The position numbers and the translations under genes are program-made. DNA of 46,729 nt from DAOTTY01 sp964451095 (GTDB lineage Bacteria > Chloroflexota > Anaerolineae > Aggregatilineales > Phototrophicaceae), in NCBI GenBank assembly GCA_964451095.1, contig CAYVGI010000021.1:1-46729 (forward strand), in the 5' to 3' direction. The notes below the pieces were generated by a model. The model worked only from the letters and a program-made list of their open reading frames with translations. It was not told the DNA's origin and searched no databases. This document shows, piece by piece, positions 40,084 through 46,729 of the stretch (position 1 is the stretch's first letter; the number at the start of each line of letters is the position of its first letter).

Positions 40084-40827
40084 TTACTCCGGGATGACGC
40101 CTGCAAACTGCTGGATAACCGGAATCAGCGCTTTGGGGTCGTCCACGGTGTGCTGTGGGTCAAGCAGGCTGCCCGCGCGGATGCCCTCTCGGGTGAACGG
40201 TGTGGTCACGACAACGACGTGCATCCCTGCCGCCTTTGCTGCTTTCACCCCACTGGGCGAATCTTCAATGACCAGGCACTGGTCTGCGGGCACATCAAGC
40301 TGCACCCGCACCAGGTTGTAAATTTCCGGGTCGGGCTTGCCGTTTTCCACGTCGTCGCGGGTGGCGACAAAGTCGAACCATGCGCCCAAGTCCAGGATGT
40401 CCAGCACCTTGGTTGCCTGCTCACAGTGAGACATGGTTGCCAGCGCCGTGTAGCAGCCCGTTTTGCGAGCGGTGCGCAGCAGGTCAACGTTGTGTTCCCA
40501 CTGGTTGTCTACCAGCACATCCGGGTTGGCGAGCATTGCCTCGTAGTAGCTCAGCCGGATTTGTACAAAGCTCTGCCACAGCGTGCCCACGCTGAGTTCT
40601 TCCTGGCGTGCCTCTAGCAGCGGCGTGAGCTTGTACTTGTCGATGAGGTGCTCGGCGACCTCTTTGCGGGACAGACCCACAACGTTCTTAAATTCCTCGA
40701 TGACCTCAGCTTCCGCCACGGTGAACGGGCACAGTTCTACCGTTGCCTGCGCGTAGGACTGTGCCTTGAGCTTTTCGGTCTGGACGAGGGTGCCATCCAA
40801 ATCGAAGATGACCGCCCGAATGCTCAT
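40084..40827 (-). CDS. HAD-superfamily phosphatase, beta-phosphoglucomutase-like
   Basis: This 247-residue protein has DLDGTLV (nucleophile Asp and acid Asp near the N-terminus), an alpha-helical C1 cap between about 17 and 95, the Ser/Thr motif TMS, Lys in GKPDPEIY, and VIEDSPSG as the metal-binding motif. The layout fits the beta-phosphoglucomutase/GPH phosphatase group. Its ATG overlaps the stop of glucose-6-phosphate isomerase in an ATGA, so the two are translationally coupled. A sugar phosphate such as a hexose 6-phosphate is the likely substrate. Confidence 0.87.
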   Translation of the reverse strand: MSIRAVIFDLDGTLVQTEKLKAQSYAQATVELCPFTVAEAEVIEEFKNVVGLSRKEVAEHLIDKYKLTPLLEARQEELSVGTLWQSFVQIRLSYYEAMLANPDVLVDNQWEHNVDLLRTARKTGCYTALATMSHCEQATKVLDILDLGAWFDFVATRDDVENGKPDPEIYNLVRVQLDVPADQCLVIEDSPSGVKAAKAAGMHVVVVTTPFTREGIRAGSLLDPQHTVDDPKALIPVIQQFAGVIPE

Positions 40828-42491
40828 GCGTCCGCTAGCCCCTGAATACCAGCAACGGCATCTGCAAAGTGGAAGCGCAGCACACGGCGGTCGTTTTCCA
40901 GCAGTGCCTGGCGGTCTCCCAGTGACTGCGCCGTCTTGAGTGTGCCGAACGTCATTGCGGAGTCGGTCTTGCCCGCTTCGTCGGGTATATCAACGTCATT
41001 GGGCATGTCGTCCGTGATCTGGATAAACAGCCCGCTACCGTCATCCCCCTTATGAAGCTGCCCGGTGCTGTGCAAAAAGCGCGGTCCGTAGCCAACCGTG
41101 GTTGCGAGCTTGTAACGATCTCGCAGGGCAAGGCGCAGCGCGTTCAGCGCGTCATCGGCGGCGGGGGTGGGGTGAATGTAGGCGTGAATGCTGATGTACC
41201 TGCCCGGCGCTGGCATACTGAGGAACTTCTTCAGCATGTCTTCGGGGCTATCTGCCTGCACATCACCATAGACGCGGGTGTCGTCGGTTGTCAGGCTCGG
41301 TTCGAGTTCCGGCAAGGCACCCTTTTCTTCGTACTCGGCAATCATGGCGCGGGCGGCGTTCTTCGCGGACTCTACGTTGGGCTGGTTAAACGGGTGAATC
41401 CTCAGGCGGTAGCCCGCAACCGATGTAGCGAACTCCCACAGCATGAACTGCCCGCCCAGGTCATACGCATCGCTGAGGGGAATGCGGGCGACCGGGTGCC
41501 CGGCGTCCTGTAGCGCCTGGATTTGCGTGTCGTAAGTGTCGTCGCCGTCTAGCTGGATGTAGACGAAGAAGCGGTCGGCACTGTACACATCGGGGGTGCC
41601 AAGTTCTTCACCCACCACAGGCAGGATGCCGCGCCCGCTCTTGCCTGTGCTCTCCGCAATAAGCTGCTCAACCCAATCGCCAAAGCTGAACACACCCGGC
41701 GACAACACCAGTGTAATTTTGTTGCGCTTGAAGTTGGCAAGCTCGCCCATGGCAGCGCCCAGGATGGCGGCGTTGTTTTCGCTGGGTGCTTGCTTGCTGT
41801 TTGCTGCTGCTTCGTCTGCGCTGGCGAACAGCTTTTCCAGGTCTACGCCGATGAGTGCCGCCGGAACCGCCCCAAAGAAGCTGAGCGCACTGTAGCGCCC
41901 GCCGATGTTCGGGTCGTTCTCGAATGTCTCGCGGAAGTTGTACTGCTTGGCGAGGTCAACGAGCTTGCTGCCGGGGTCGGTGATGGCGACAAAGTGTGCA
42001 CCCGCGCTGTCCGCGCCGACCTTGTCGGCAGTCTGGTTATAGAAGTACTTGAACGCGGAGAGGGTTTCTGCGGTGCCGCCGGACTTGGTGGCGACGATGT
42101 ACAGCGTGGTCGCCGGGTCGAGCGATTCGGCGTATTCCAGCACATAGCCGGGGTCGGTGCTATCGAGCACAGCGAGGTTTAACCCGTCGGTCATGTCGCC
42201 GTAGGTCTTGCTGAACACCTCCGGTGCGAGGCTACTGCCACCCATGCCCAGCAGCAGCACGTCGGTGTAACCGTCCGCCTTGACCGCATCCACTAGACCT
42301 GTGATTTTGTCCATGTGCTCGCGCAGAAAGTCTACGCTGGTGAGCCAACCCAGGCGATTGCTGATCTCGGTGGGGTCATCTTGCCAAACGGTGTGGTCAA
42401 TATCCCAGATGCGCTGCACGATATTGCCCTGCGTCATCTGCTTGAGTGCGTTATCCACGTGTTCCTGGTATTTGCCAAGTGAAAGCTGCAT
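40824..42491 (-). CDS. pgi: Glucose-6-phosphate isomerase
   Basis: This 555-residue protein carries the signature motifs of the isomerase: LLLGMGGSSLAPEVF (sugar phosphate loop), VATKSGGTAETLS (phosphate-binding), and NIGGRYSALSFFG, with a C-terminal part continuing to the active-site Lys region (LHSTGQLHKGDDGS). It would interconvert glucose 6-phosphate and fructose 6-phosphate. AAGGA lies 7 nt before the ATG. The sequence is most like the bacterial form found next to or fused with transaldolase, as here (transaldolase at 42581). The 4-bp overlap with the downstream HAD gene shows operon structure. Confidence 0.93.
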   Translation of the reverse strand: MQLSLGKYQEHVDNALKQMTQGNIVQRIWDIDHTVWQDDPTEISNRLGWLTSVDFLREHMDKITGLVDAVKADGYTDVLLLGMGGSSLAPEVFSKTYGDMTDGLNLAVLDSTDPGYVLEYAESLDPATTLYIVATKSGGTAETLSAFKYFYNQTADKVGADSAGAHFVAITDPGSKLVDLAKQYNFRETFENDPNIGGRYSALSFFGAVPAALIGVDLEKLFASADEAAANSKQAPSENNAAILGAAMGELANFKRNKITLVLSPGVFSFGDWVEQLIAESTGKSGRGILPVVGEELGTPDVYSADRFFVYIQLDGDDTYDTQIQALQDAGHPVARIPLSDAYDLGGQFMLWEFATSVAGYRLRIHPFNQPNVESAKNAARAMIAEYEEKGALPELEPSLTTDDTRVYGDVQADSPEDMLKKFLSMPAPGRYISIHAYIHPTPAADDALNALRLALRDRYKLATTVGYGPRFLHSTGQLHKGDDGSGLFIQITDDMPNDVDIPDEAGKTDSAMTFGTLKTAQSLGDRQALLENDRRVLRFHFADAVAGIQGLADA

Positions 42492-42537
42492 TGTTTGTCC
42501 TTTTCGTGTGCGTGGGGAGGAAATAAGGGGTCGGTGT

Positions 42538-42559
42538 GGGGCGAGATGAATCCCGCCCC
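42538..42559. repeat. GGGGCG hairpin between transaldolase and isomerase genes
   Basis: GGGGCG and CGCCCC arms enclose a 10-nt loop, 21 bp downstream of the transaldolase stop and 47 bp upstream of the isomerase start, on the shared transcript. It may moderate expression of the downstream genes. Confidence 0.5.
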
Positions 42560-42580
42560 AACGGATGTTGGTGGTGCCTG

Positions 42581-43675
42581 TTAGCTGGCGGCGATCTTCT
42601 CGCGCTTCGCCTCAATGCTTGCCATCAGTTCTTTGAACGGAGCAATGAACTTGTCCACACCTTCGTCCAGCAGGGCAACGGTTACTGCGTCATAGTCAAT
42701 GCCTGCCGCAGCAAGGTCGTCCAGAATCTTTTGCGCGTCTGCCGCGTCACAGGTGGTGATGATCTTCACGTTGGCGTGGTCGTTGAGTGCGTCCAGCGTG
42801 TCCGGCGGTACGGTGTTGACGGTGTGCTCGGCAATCAGGTTATCGACGTAGAGCGTGTCCGGCAGGTCGGGGTTTTTGGTGCTGGTGGATGCCCACAGGG
42901 GACGCTGTACGCGTGCACCCTGCGCGGCGAGCTTGTCCCAGCGGTCACCGCTGAACGTCTCGCAGAACTTGGCGTAGGCAACCTGTGCGTTGGCAATGCC
43001 GGACTTGCTGAGCAGGTCGGTGTTGCCCTTTTCATCCAGCAACTTGTCCACCATCACATCCATGCGGCTGACGAAGAACGATGCCACAGAAGCAACCTTG
43101 CTCAGGTCGCCGCCGCTGGCACCAAGCTGCTCCAGCCCGGCGATGTAAGCATTGGCAACGTCAATGTACTGCTGGATGGAGAACATCAGCGTGACGTTCA
43201 CGTTGGTGCCCTCGCCAATTAGCGTGGTGATGGCAGGCAGACCTTCCTTGGTGGCAGGTACCTTAATCATCAGGTTCGGGCGGTCAACTGCTTTCCACAG
43301 CTTACGCGCTTCAGCGACGGTGCCGTCCGTGTCGTTTGCCAGTTCCGGGCGAACTTCCAGGCTCACGTAGCCATCAATGCCGTTGGTCTCGTCGAAAACC
43401 GGGCGCAGCACATCGGCGGCACGCTGAATGTCCTGGATGGCGAGCGCTTCGTAGATGTCGTCTACGCTCTTGCCCGCGTCAATCAGCTCTTGCATCTGCG
43501 CGTCGTAGTCGTCGCTATCGGCAATTGCCTTCTTGAAGATCGCCGGGTTGGAGGTTACGCCGCGCACGCCGTTGTCTACGGCGGTTTGCAAGCCACCATC
43601 TTCGATGAATTGGCGGCGGATGTAATCTAGCCAGATGGACTGTCCGAGCTTGTCGAGTTCGTGTGCCTTGGTCAT
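42581..43675 (-). CDS. tal: Transaldolase
   Basis: This 364-residue TIM-barrel protein has GVTSNPAIFKKAI near the N-terminus, the Schiff-base Lys in LMIKVPATKEGL, NVTLMFS and RPLWASTSTKNP, typical of the longer bacterial transaldolase clade of Actinobacteria, Cyanobacteria and Chloroflexota. It moves a dihydroxyacetone unit between sedoheptulose 7-phosphate and glyceraldehyde 3-phosphate. AAGGAG lies 10 nt before the ATG. The 614-bp upstream region contains the candidate RNA gene; transaldolase may have its own promoter or lie beyond that terminator. Confidence 0.94.
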   Translation of the reverse strand: MTKAHELDKLGQSIWLDYIRRQFIEDGGLQTAVDNGVRGVTSNPAIFKKAIADSDDYDAQMQELIDAGKSVDDIYEALAIQDIQRAADVLRPVFDETNGIDGYVSLEVRPELANDTDGTVAEARKLWKAVDRPNLMIKVPATKEGLPAITTLIGEGTNVNVTLMFSIQQYIDVANAYIAGLEQLGASGGDLSKVASVASFFVSRMDVMVDKLLDEKGNTDLLSKSGIANAQVAYAKFCETFSGDRWDKLAAQGARVQRPLWASTSTKNPDLPDTLYVDNLIAEHTVNTVPPDTLDALNDHANVKIITTCDAADAQKILDDLAAAGIDYDAVTVALLDEGVDKFIAPFKELMASIEAKREKIAAS

Positions 43676-43929
43676 AGGGTGGAAGCTCCTTCGCTAAAGC
43701 GTGCTTTTGGGTTTTTTGAGCATAACACCTGGGGTTGCCAGATGCTATCTATTGTGATGCAAAACGGTGTGTTCGCTGTAATGCGTCTCACACAATAGAG
43801 AGGTCTGTATTGGGTTATCGTACCTGCCAAGTGTTAAAGCTGTCATATATTCTGTTACAAATCGCGCAATACCGCTGCGTGCGCAGCAATCGACCTGGGG
43901 GCGCTGCTGGTAAGAGGAAAGAGGAAATG

Positions 43930-43969
43930 AAAAAGGGAAAGGGACAACGGCTGCCATTGGTTGTCCCTT
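43930..43969 (-). terminator. Intrinsic terminator on the minus strand
   Basis: AAGGGACAAC (43939-43948) and GTTGTCCCTT (43960-43969) form a perfect 10-bp stem with an 11-nt loop. Read on the minus strand, the stem is followed by TCCCTTTTTC, a pyrimidine tail. It ends the candidate RNA at 44153-43930. Confidence 0.65.
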
Positions 43970-44153
43970 GGGTGCACATGTGCGTGTGTTTTTCCACTGG
44001 GGCGCGTCCGCCACGGGTTCGTCCTCTACCGTGTTGGCACGACTTCGCCTATAATCCAATGCACTGTGTTGTGTACCTGTTGGAGTGTGTTGTAATGCAC
44101 TCCTCAGGTGGCATTGAACCACAGGTTACGCGCTGTCCACGTTATTGGACGAC
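43930..44153 (-). ncRNA. Candidate structured small RNA or regulated leader upstream of transaldolase
   Basis: A near-consensus minus-strand promoter (TTGACA, 17 bp, TATATT) ends at 44160, and a 10-bp GC-containing hairpin with a pyrimidine-rich tail ends near 43930. Between them lie several compact hairpins: GTCCA/TGGAC at 44135-44150; GGAGTG/CACTCC at 44082-44103, nested within ACCTGT/ACAGGT (44075-44126); and CACGG/CCGTG near 44013-44034. No coding frame with a ribosome binding site was found. The length (about 225 nt) suits a 6S-like RNA, another stable RNA, or an attenuated leader of transaldolase. I found no hallmark of SRP, RNase P or tmRNA. Identity is unknown. Confidence 0.6.
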
Positions 44154-44159
44154 ACATAC

Positions 44160-44188
44160 AATATAGACTATTTTTCGTTCCCTGTCAA
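44160..44188 (-). promoter_or_regulatory. Near-consensus minus-strand promoter of the candidate RNA
   Basis: TTGACA (44183-44188, minus) is separated by exactly 17 bp from TATATT (44160-44165, minus). Upstream on the minus strand is an AT-rich tract (TAAAAATTATGCAATG) that may act as an UP element. This is the best promoter sequence of the window. The predicted start is near 44153. Confidence 0.7.
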
Positions 44189-44289
44189 TACATTGCATAA
44201 TTTTTAGGCATTTTACCACCCGAACAACCCCTCCTCCAAACTGTAGGGATGGGGCACGATCCATTCATTCACCCGAAAGCCGCCTCCCT

Positions 44290-44640
44290 ATGCCATTTCG
44301 CACCGCCCGTTTGATTGAGTTACGCAAATCCTACGAATTAAATCAACACGAGCTTGGCGAAGCACTTGGGCTGTCCCGTGGGCAAATCCAACGCTACGAA
44401 AATGGTGAATCTAGCCCCAAAGACGACGCGCTCATTGCTATGGCGGAGTACTTCAACACGTCAGCAGATTACCTGCTGGGGCTGTCGAACGTTCCGCACC
44501 CCGGCGCAGAACCCGAACCCGACCTACCGCCGCCGCAGGCAGAACTGCTAGACATGGTGCGCCAGCAGCCCGAACCCGTGCAGCGCCTCATCGTTAATGT
44601 GGTGCGGGCACTGCTGGACGGGCTGCGTGATGTGCGTTAA
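44290..44640 (+). CDS. XRE-family helix-turn-helix regulator
   Basis: This 116-residue protein has an N-terminal Cro/C1-type HTH (RLIELRKSYELNQHELGEALGLSRGQIQRYENGESSP, about 7-43), followed by a short helical extension (AEYFNTSADYLLGLS) and a Pro-rich linker to a small C-terminal helix (PVQRLIVNVVRALLDGLRDV) that may dimerise. No ribosome binding site is obvious. Its target is unknown; the candidate RNA is divergent upstream and an oxidoreductase gene follows after 37 bp on the same strand. Confidence 0.9.
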   Translation: MPFRTARLIELRKSYELNQHELGEALGLSRGQIQRYENGESSPKDDALIAMAEYFNTSADYLLGLSNVPHPGAEPEPDLPPPQAELLDMVRQQPEPVQRLIVNVVRALLDGLRDVR

Positions 44641-44677
44641 AAATAGGCGCTAATTACCCAACCACGGATTAATCCCC

Positions 44678-45709
44678 ATGACATTACAAGTCGGCATTGT
44701 TGGCATTGGCTACGGGCAACATGTGCTGCTGCCCGTCTTCCGCGCGGATGTGCGCAGTGAGGTGCTGGCGCTGTGTGCCTCGTCACAGGAGCGGGCACGG
44801 AGCGTCGCAGATGAGCACGGTGTAGAACGTGCCTACGGCGACTGGCGCGAGATGATTGCCGACCCGGACATCCACATTGTTGCGATTGCCACCCCCCCAC
44901 CGCTCCAACCAGAGATTGCCATTGCCGCCGCGCAGGCGGGCAAGTCCCTGTTCTTAGAGAAGCCGCTCGCTGCAACCCTGGCAGACGCCAGCGCTATGAC
45001 AGACGCTATCGAAGATGTGCACGCCTACAACGTCGTGGATATGGAGTTCCCGGAGATTGCTGCGTGGCAGGTCGCACGGCAGATATTGCACAGGGGCGGC
45101 GTGGGTGAGCTGCGCCATGTGGAACTGGTGTGGGATGTAGAAAACTACGCTAATCGCAACCGCACCACCAACTGGAAGGCGGAGTTTGGTGTGGGCGGGG
45201 TACTGTTTAGCTACGTGTCCCATGTGTTCTACAACCTGGAGTGGTTCGTGGGCAAGCGCATCACGCGGTTGAGCGCCCGCCTGACCAAAGCGCCATCCGA
45301 CCCGCGCAACGGCGACAGCATCAACGTAATCACCGTAGAGTTTGAAAACGGGCTGGTCGCTAGCGTGACGGTGAGCGCCCATGCGTTCATGGGTAGCGGG
45401 CATCGGTGGGCGTTCTACGGCGACGATGGCACGCTCGTGCTGGAAAACACGACGAAAGACTATGTGTATGGGTTCACGGTGCAGCACGCCACCCGCGCCG
45501 ATAAAGCGTTCCAGCAGGTGCCGCTGCCCGCAGAGGACACGAGTGTGGACGGCCGACGGCTCGCCGCCGGGCGCATCGCGGACAAGCTGTTATCCTGGAT
45601 GACGGGCGGTGAGCCTGCCCGCCCCAGCGTGGCAGATGGTTTACGGGTGCAGCAGTTGTTGGCAGCGGCACAGCAGTCTAATGAAGAAGCGTGCTGGGTG
45701 GATGTTTAG
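44678..45709 (+). CDS. Gfo/Idh/MocA-family NAD(P)-dependent oxidoreductase
   Basis: This 343-residue protein has an N-terminal Rossmann fold (GIVGIGYGQHVLLPVF; ATPPPLQPEIAIAAAQAGKSLFLEKPLA) with the family's EKP motif, and a C-terminal alpha/beta substrate domain (GGVLFSYVSHVFYNLEWFVG). The usual GxGxxG reads GIGYGQH. Such enzymes oxidise or reduce sugars, inositols or related polyols. It follows the XRE gene by 37 bp and ends overlapping the convergent SRPBCC gene by 4 bp. The substrate cannot be named. Confidence 0.9.
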   Translation: MTLQVGIVGIGYGQHVLLPVFRADVRSEVLALCASSQERARSVADEHGVERAYGDWREMIADPDIHIVAIATPPPLQPEIAIAAAQAGKSLFLEKPLAATLADASAMTDAIEDVHAYNVVDMEFPEIAAWQVARQILHRGGVGELRHVELVWDVENYANRNRTTNWKAEFGVGGVLFSYVSHVFYNLEWFVGKRITRLSARLTKAPSDPRNGDSINVITVEFENGLVASVTVSAHAFMGSGHRWAFYGDDGTLVLENTTKDYVYGFTVQHATRADKAFQQVPLPAEDTSVDGRRLAAGRIADKLLSWMTGGEPARPSVADGLRVQQLLAAAQQSNEEACWVDV

Positions 45710-46158
45710 GGGGTTGCCAGCCGCTCGCACACCCGCTTCAGATCATCCATGTCTGCTTCCAGTGCTTTTTGGGTGCTGCCCTGCATCAGGGATGCCAGCG
45801 GAGACATGAGCCTGGCAGCAAGTGTGATAGGTGTACCGATGAACACCATCTCGACATGTGTGCCGCCGTCCTGCTCAGTGAAGGTGTAGATGGTGTGGTA
45901 GTCCATGCCGTGTGATGATGCGACCACCTCGTAGGATTGGCTGGGCGTGTAGGCGCTGATTTCCATCTCCTCCGTCGCCTCCCGCCCGAACATCACGCGG
46001 GTCTCGCGCCAACGGGTACCCCCACCGTGTGTAACCTCGGACAGAATATCCACTTTGTTGATGCCCTGGATACGCTCGGCAATTTGGGTGACATCGGAAA
46101 AAACGTTGAAGGTAACGTCAATAGGTGCGGCAATGTGGCGGCTAACGCGGACTTGCAT
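45706..46158 (-). CDS. SRPBCC (START-like) family protein
   Basis: This 150-residue protein with GGAGG ahead of its ATG follows the polyketide cyclase/SRPBCC pattern: VSRHIAAPIDVTFNVFSDVTQIAERI at the start, GTRWRETRVMFGREATEEMEI in the middle, and a long C-terminal helix (MQGSTQKALEADMDDLKRVCERL). The fold forms a hydrophobic ligand pocket; many members bind lipids or aromatic compounds, and others have unknown roles. It is convergent with the oxidoreductase gene. Confidence 0.85.
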   Translation of the reverse strand: MQVRVSRHIAAPIDVTFNVFSDVTQIAERIQGINKVDILSEVTHGGGTRWRETRVMFGREATEEMEISAYTPSQSYEVVASSHGMDYHTIYTFTEQDGGTHVEMVFIGTPITLAARLMSPLASLMQGSTQKALEADMDDLKRVCERLATP

Positions 46159-46222
46159 GGATGCCTCCGTGGTTATGCTGACGATTATAGATGCTGTTGG
46201 TCAATTGATTTGACGGCTATCG

Positions 46223-46342
46223 GCCCTCATCCCCCAGCCCCTTCTCCCGACCGCTGCGCTAGGAGAAGGGGAGAAAAACGCTTTTTAAAGTCCCTCTTCT
46301 AGCCGCGCAGCGGCGGTTGGGAGAGAGATTTAGGGTGAGGGC
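46223..46342. mobile_element. MITE-like palindromic element 1
   Basis: Outer arms GCCCTCA (46223-46229) and TGAGGGC (46336-46342) bound about 120 bp. Inside are a perfect 10-bp stem, CCCCTTCTCC/GGAGAAGGGG (46238-46271), and an alternative pair, CCGCTGCGC (46251-46259)/GCGCAGCGG (46305-46313). It contains no coding frame. No flanking direct repeat was found. The CCCTCA-CCC...AGCCCC start recalls short repeats common in Chloroflexota and Cyanobacteria. Confidence 0.6.
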
Positions 46343-46451
46343 TGAATTCGCCAACAACATCCGTTACAGTGTAGCACACTTTAGAACACATGCACGGCAA
46401 AAGCGCAGATGTTCTTTTGTGCCACATTCCTGGCGCTGCTGTGGGAACCTG

Positions 46452-46648
46452 GGTGGTGGTTAATAAGGTAAGTGGTAGTGAAATGTTCCAAGCCCTATCC
46501 CCAGCCCTTCCCCCCGTAAACGGAAAAAGAGAGCCAGAAAGTGCGTGGCATAAGGGTTTGTAGTCTCCTCTCTGCTTGCGGAGAGCGGGTTTAGGGGTGA
46601 GGTAAAAACGTTCACATCAAGCTTATCACTTACGATCTAACCACCACC
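46452..46648. mobile_element. MITE-like element 2 with 7-bp direct flanks
   Basis: Inverted ends GGTGGTGGTTA (46452-46462) and TAACCACCACC (46638-46648) match perfectly over 11 bp, and looser complementarity continues inward (GTAAGTG and its complement). The element is flanked by GAACCTG on the left (46445-46451) and on the right (46650-46656, one base after the end), which looks like a target-site duplication. The core (CCCTATCCCCAGCCC ... GGGTTTAGGGGTGAGG) resembles element 1. There is no internal gene, so it would need a transposase in trans. Confidence 0.65.
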
Positions 46649-46729
46649 AGAACCTGCAACAGGTAACTCCGTGGGGCTACACCTTGCCGCGCCGCCGCTT
46701 TGCGATAAGAATGCACGCTGTTTTATCCG

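Larger units (their letters stand above)
43676..44289. other. Intergenic region between transaldolase and XRE regulator
   Basis: This 614-bp gap lies between divergent genes and contains the candidate RNA (43930-44153) and its promoter. The rest holds a GCTGCG/CGCAGC-type small hairpin near 43873-43888, a purine-only stretch before the terminator, and a degenerate GTAGGG element at about 44243-44268 upstream of the XRE gene. Open frames here lack ribosome binding sites and have abnormal composition. Confidence 0.6.
46159..46729. other. Terminal intergenic region made mostly of repeats
   Basis: No coding frame is supported from the SRPBCC start to the window end. Two palindromic elements, 46223-46342 and 46452-46648, occupy most of it. 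The last 70 bp (46657-46729) show nothing recognisable. Confidence 0.6.

Noticed and set aside
43990..44060. GGGTTCGTCC considered as a tRNA T-loop
   Set aside because: No matching acceptor or anticodon arms can be formed around it and the spacing is wrong.
43735..44166. Possible protein genes in the transaldolase-XRE gap on either strand
   Set aside because: No ribosome binding site and the product is rich in Cys, Arg and His; the region shows RNA-like hairpins and promoter/terminator signals instead.

Overview
The window is a moderately GC-rich bacterial chromosome segment with 41 protein-coding genes (one cut by the left edge), at least one candidate RNA gene, and many small palindromic repeats. 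The gene mix suggests an aerobic, heterotrophic Chloroflexota (Anaerolineae-like) bacterium: a ba3-type heme-copper oxidase operon, a TIR protein with a death-like effector-associated N-terminus, a CstB-like persulfide dioxygenase-rhodanese, Thr/Pro-rich lipoproteins, and short GTAGGGG-type intergenic hairpins. The taxon is inferred from gene content only; no rRNA or tRNA gene was seen.

Layout. 1-3.6 kb (minus strand): end of an exported protein, then a sulfane-sulfur module of TauE/SafE exporter, persulfide dioxygenase with pseudo-rhodanese and rhodanese, and a stand-alone rhodanese. 3.9-5.4 kb: a first xylulokinase-like FGGY kinase. 5.5-10 kb: a giant exported multidomain protein (P-domain-like, vWA, YWTD propeller, Calx-beta, three jelly-roll repeats). 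10.3-14.4 kb: two small membrane proteins, a LysR regulator, a lipoprotein, a NagD-like HAD phosphatase and a small DUF4177-like protein. 14.5-18 kb (minus): an alanine-glyoxylate-type aminotransferase and a 747-residue EAD-TIR-coiled-coil-membrane protein, the most unusual gene here. 18.3-25 kb (plus): a sugar operon of LacI regulator, second FGGY kinase, ketose 3-epimerase, PfkB-type phosphofructokinase and a GT4-GT2 fusion. 25-30 kb: WYL regulator, STAS/SpoIIAA-like protein, cytochrome P450 with an altered I-helix, and a polysaccharide-type ABC exporter pair. 30.1-36.6 kb: malic enzyme, divergent from a cytochrome c/ba3 oxidase/SCO1 operon; the 555-bp gap between them carries two CRP/FNR-like half-site pairs. 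36.8-40 kb: UspA and three envelope proteins. 40-43.7 kb (minus): HAD phosphatase, glucose-6-phosphate isomerase and transaldolase. 43.7-46.7 kb: a structured candidate RNA gene or leader, an XRE regulator, an oxidoreductase, an SRPBCC protein and two MITE-like elements.

How it fits together. Ketose epimerisation and phosphorylation (20.9 and 19.3 kb), PfkB, transaldolase and glucose-6-phosphate isomerase would feed pentoses and ketohexoses into the pentose-phosphate pathway and glycolysis. Malic enzyme and the ba3 oxidase handle carbon and electrons downstream. The persulfide module protects respiration from sulfide. The most promising new items are the EAD-TIR-membrane protein, the RNA locus with a near-consensus promoter and a terminator upstream of transaldolase, the P450 with Val-Val in place of the usual Thr, and the nested inverted-repeat element with a 7-bp direct flank.
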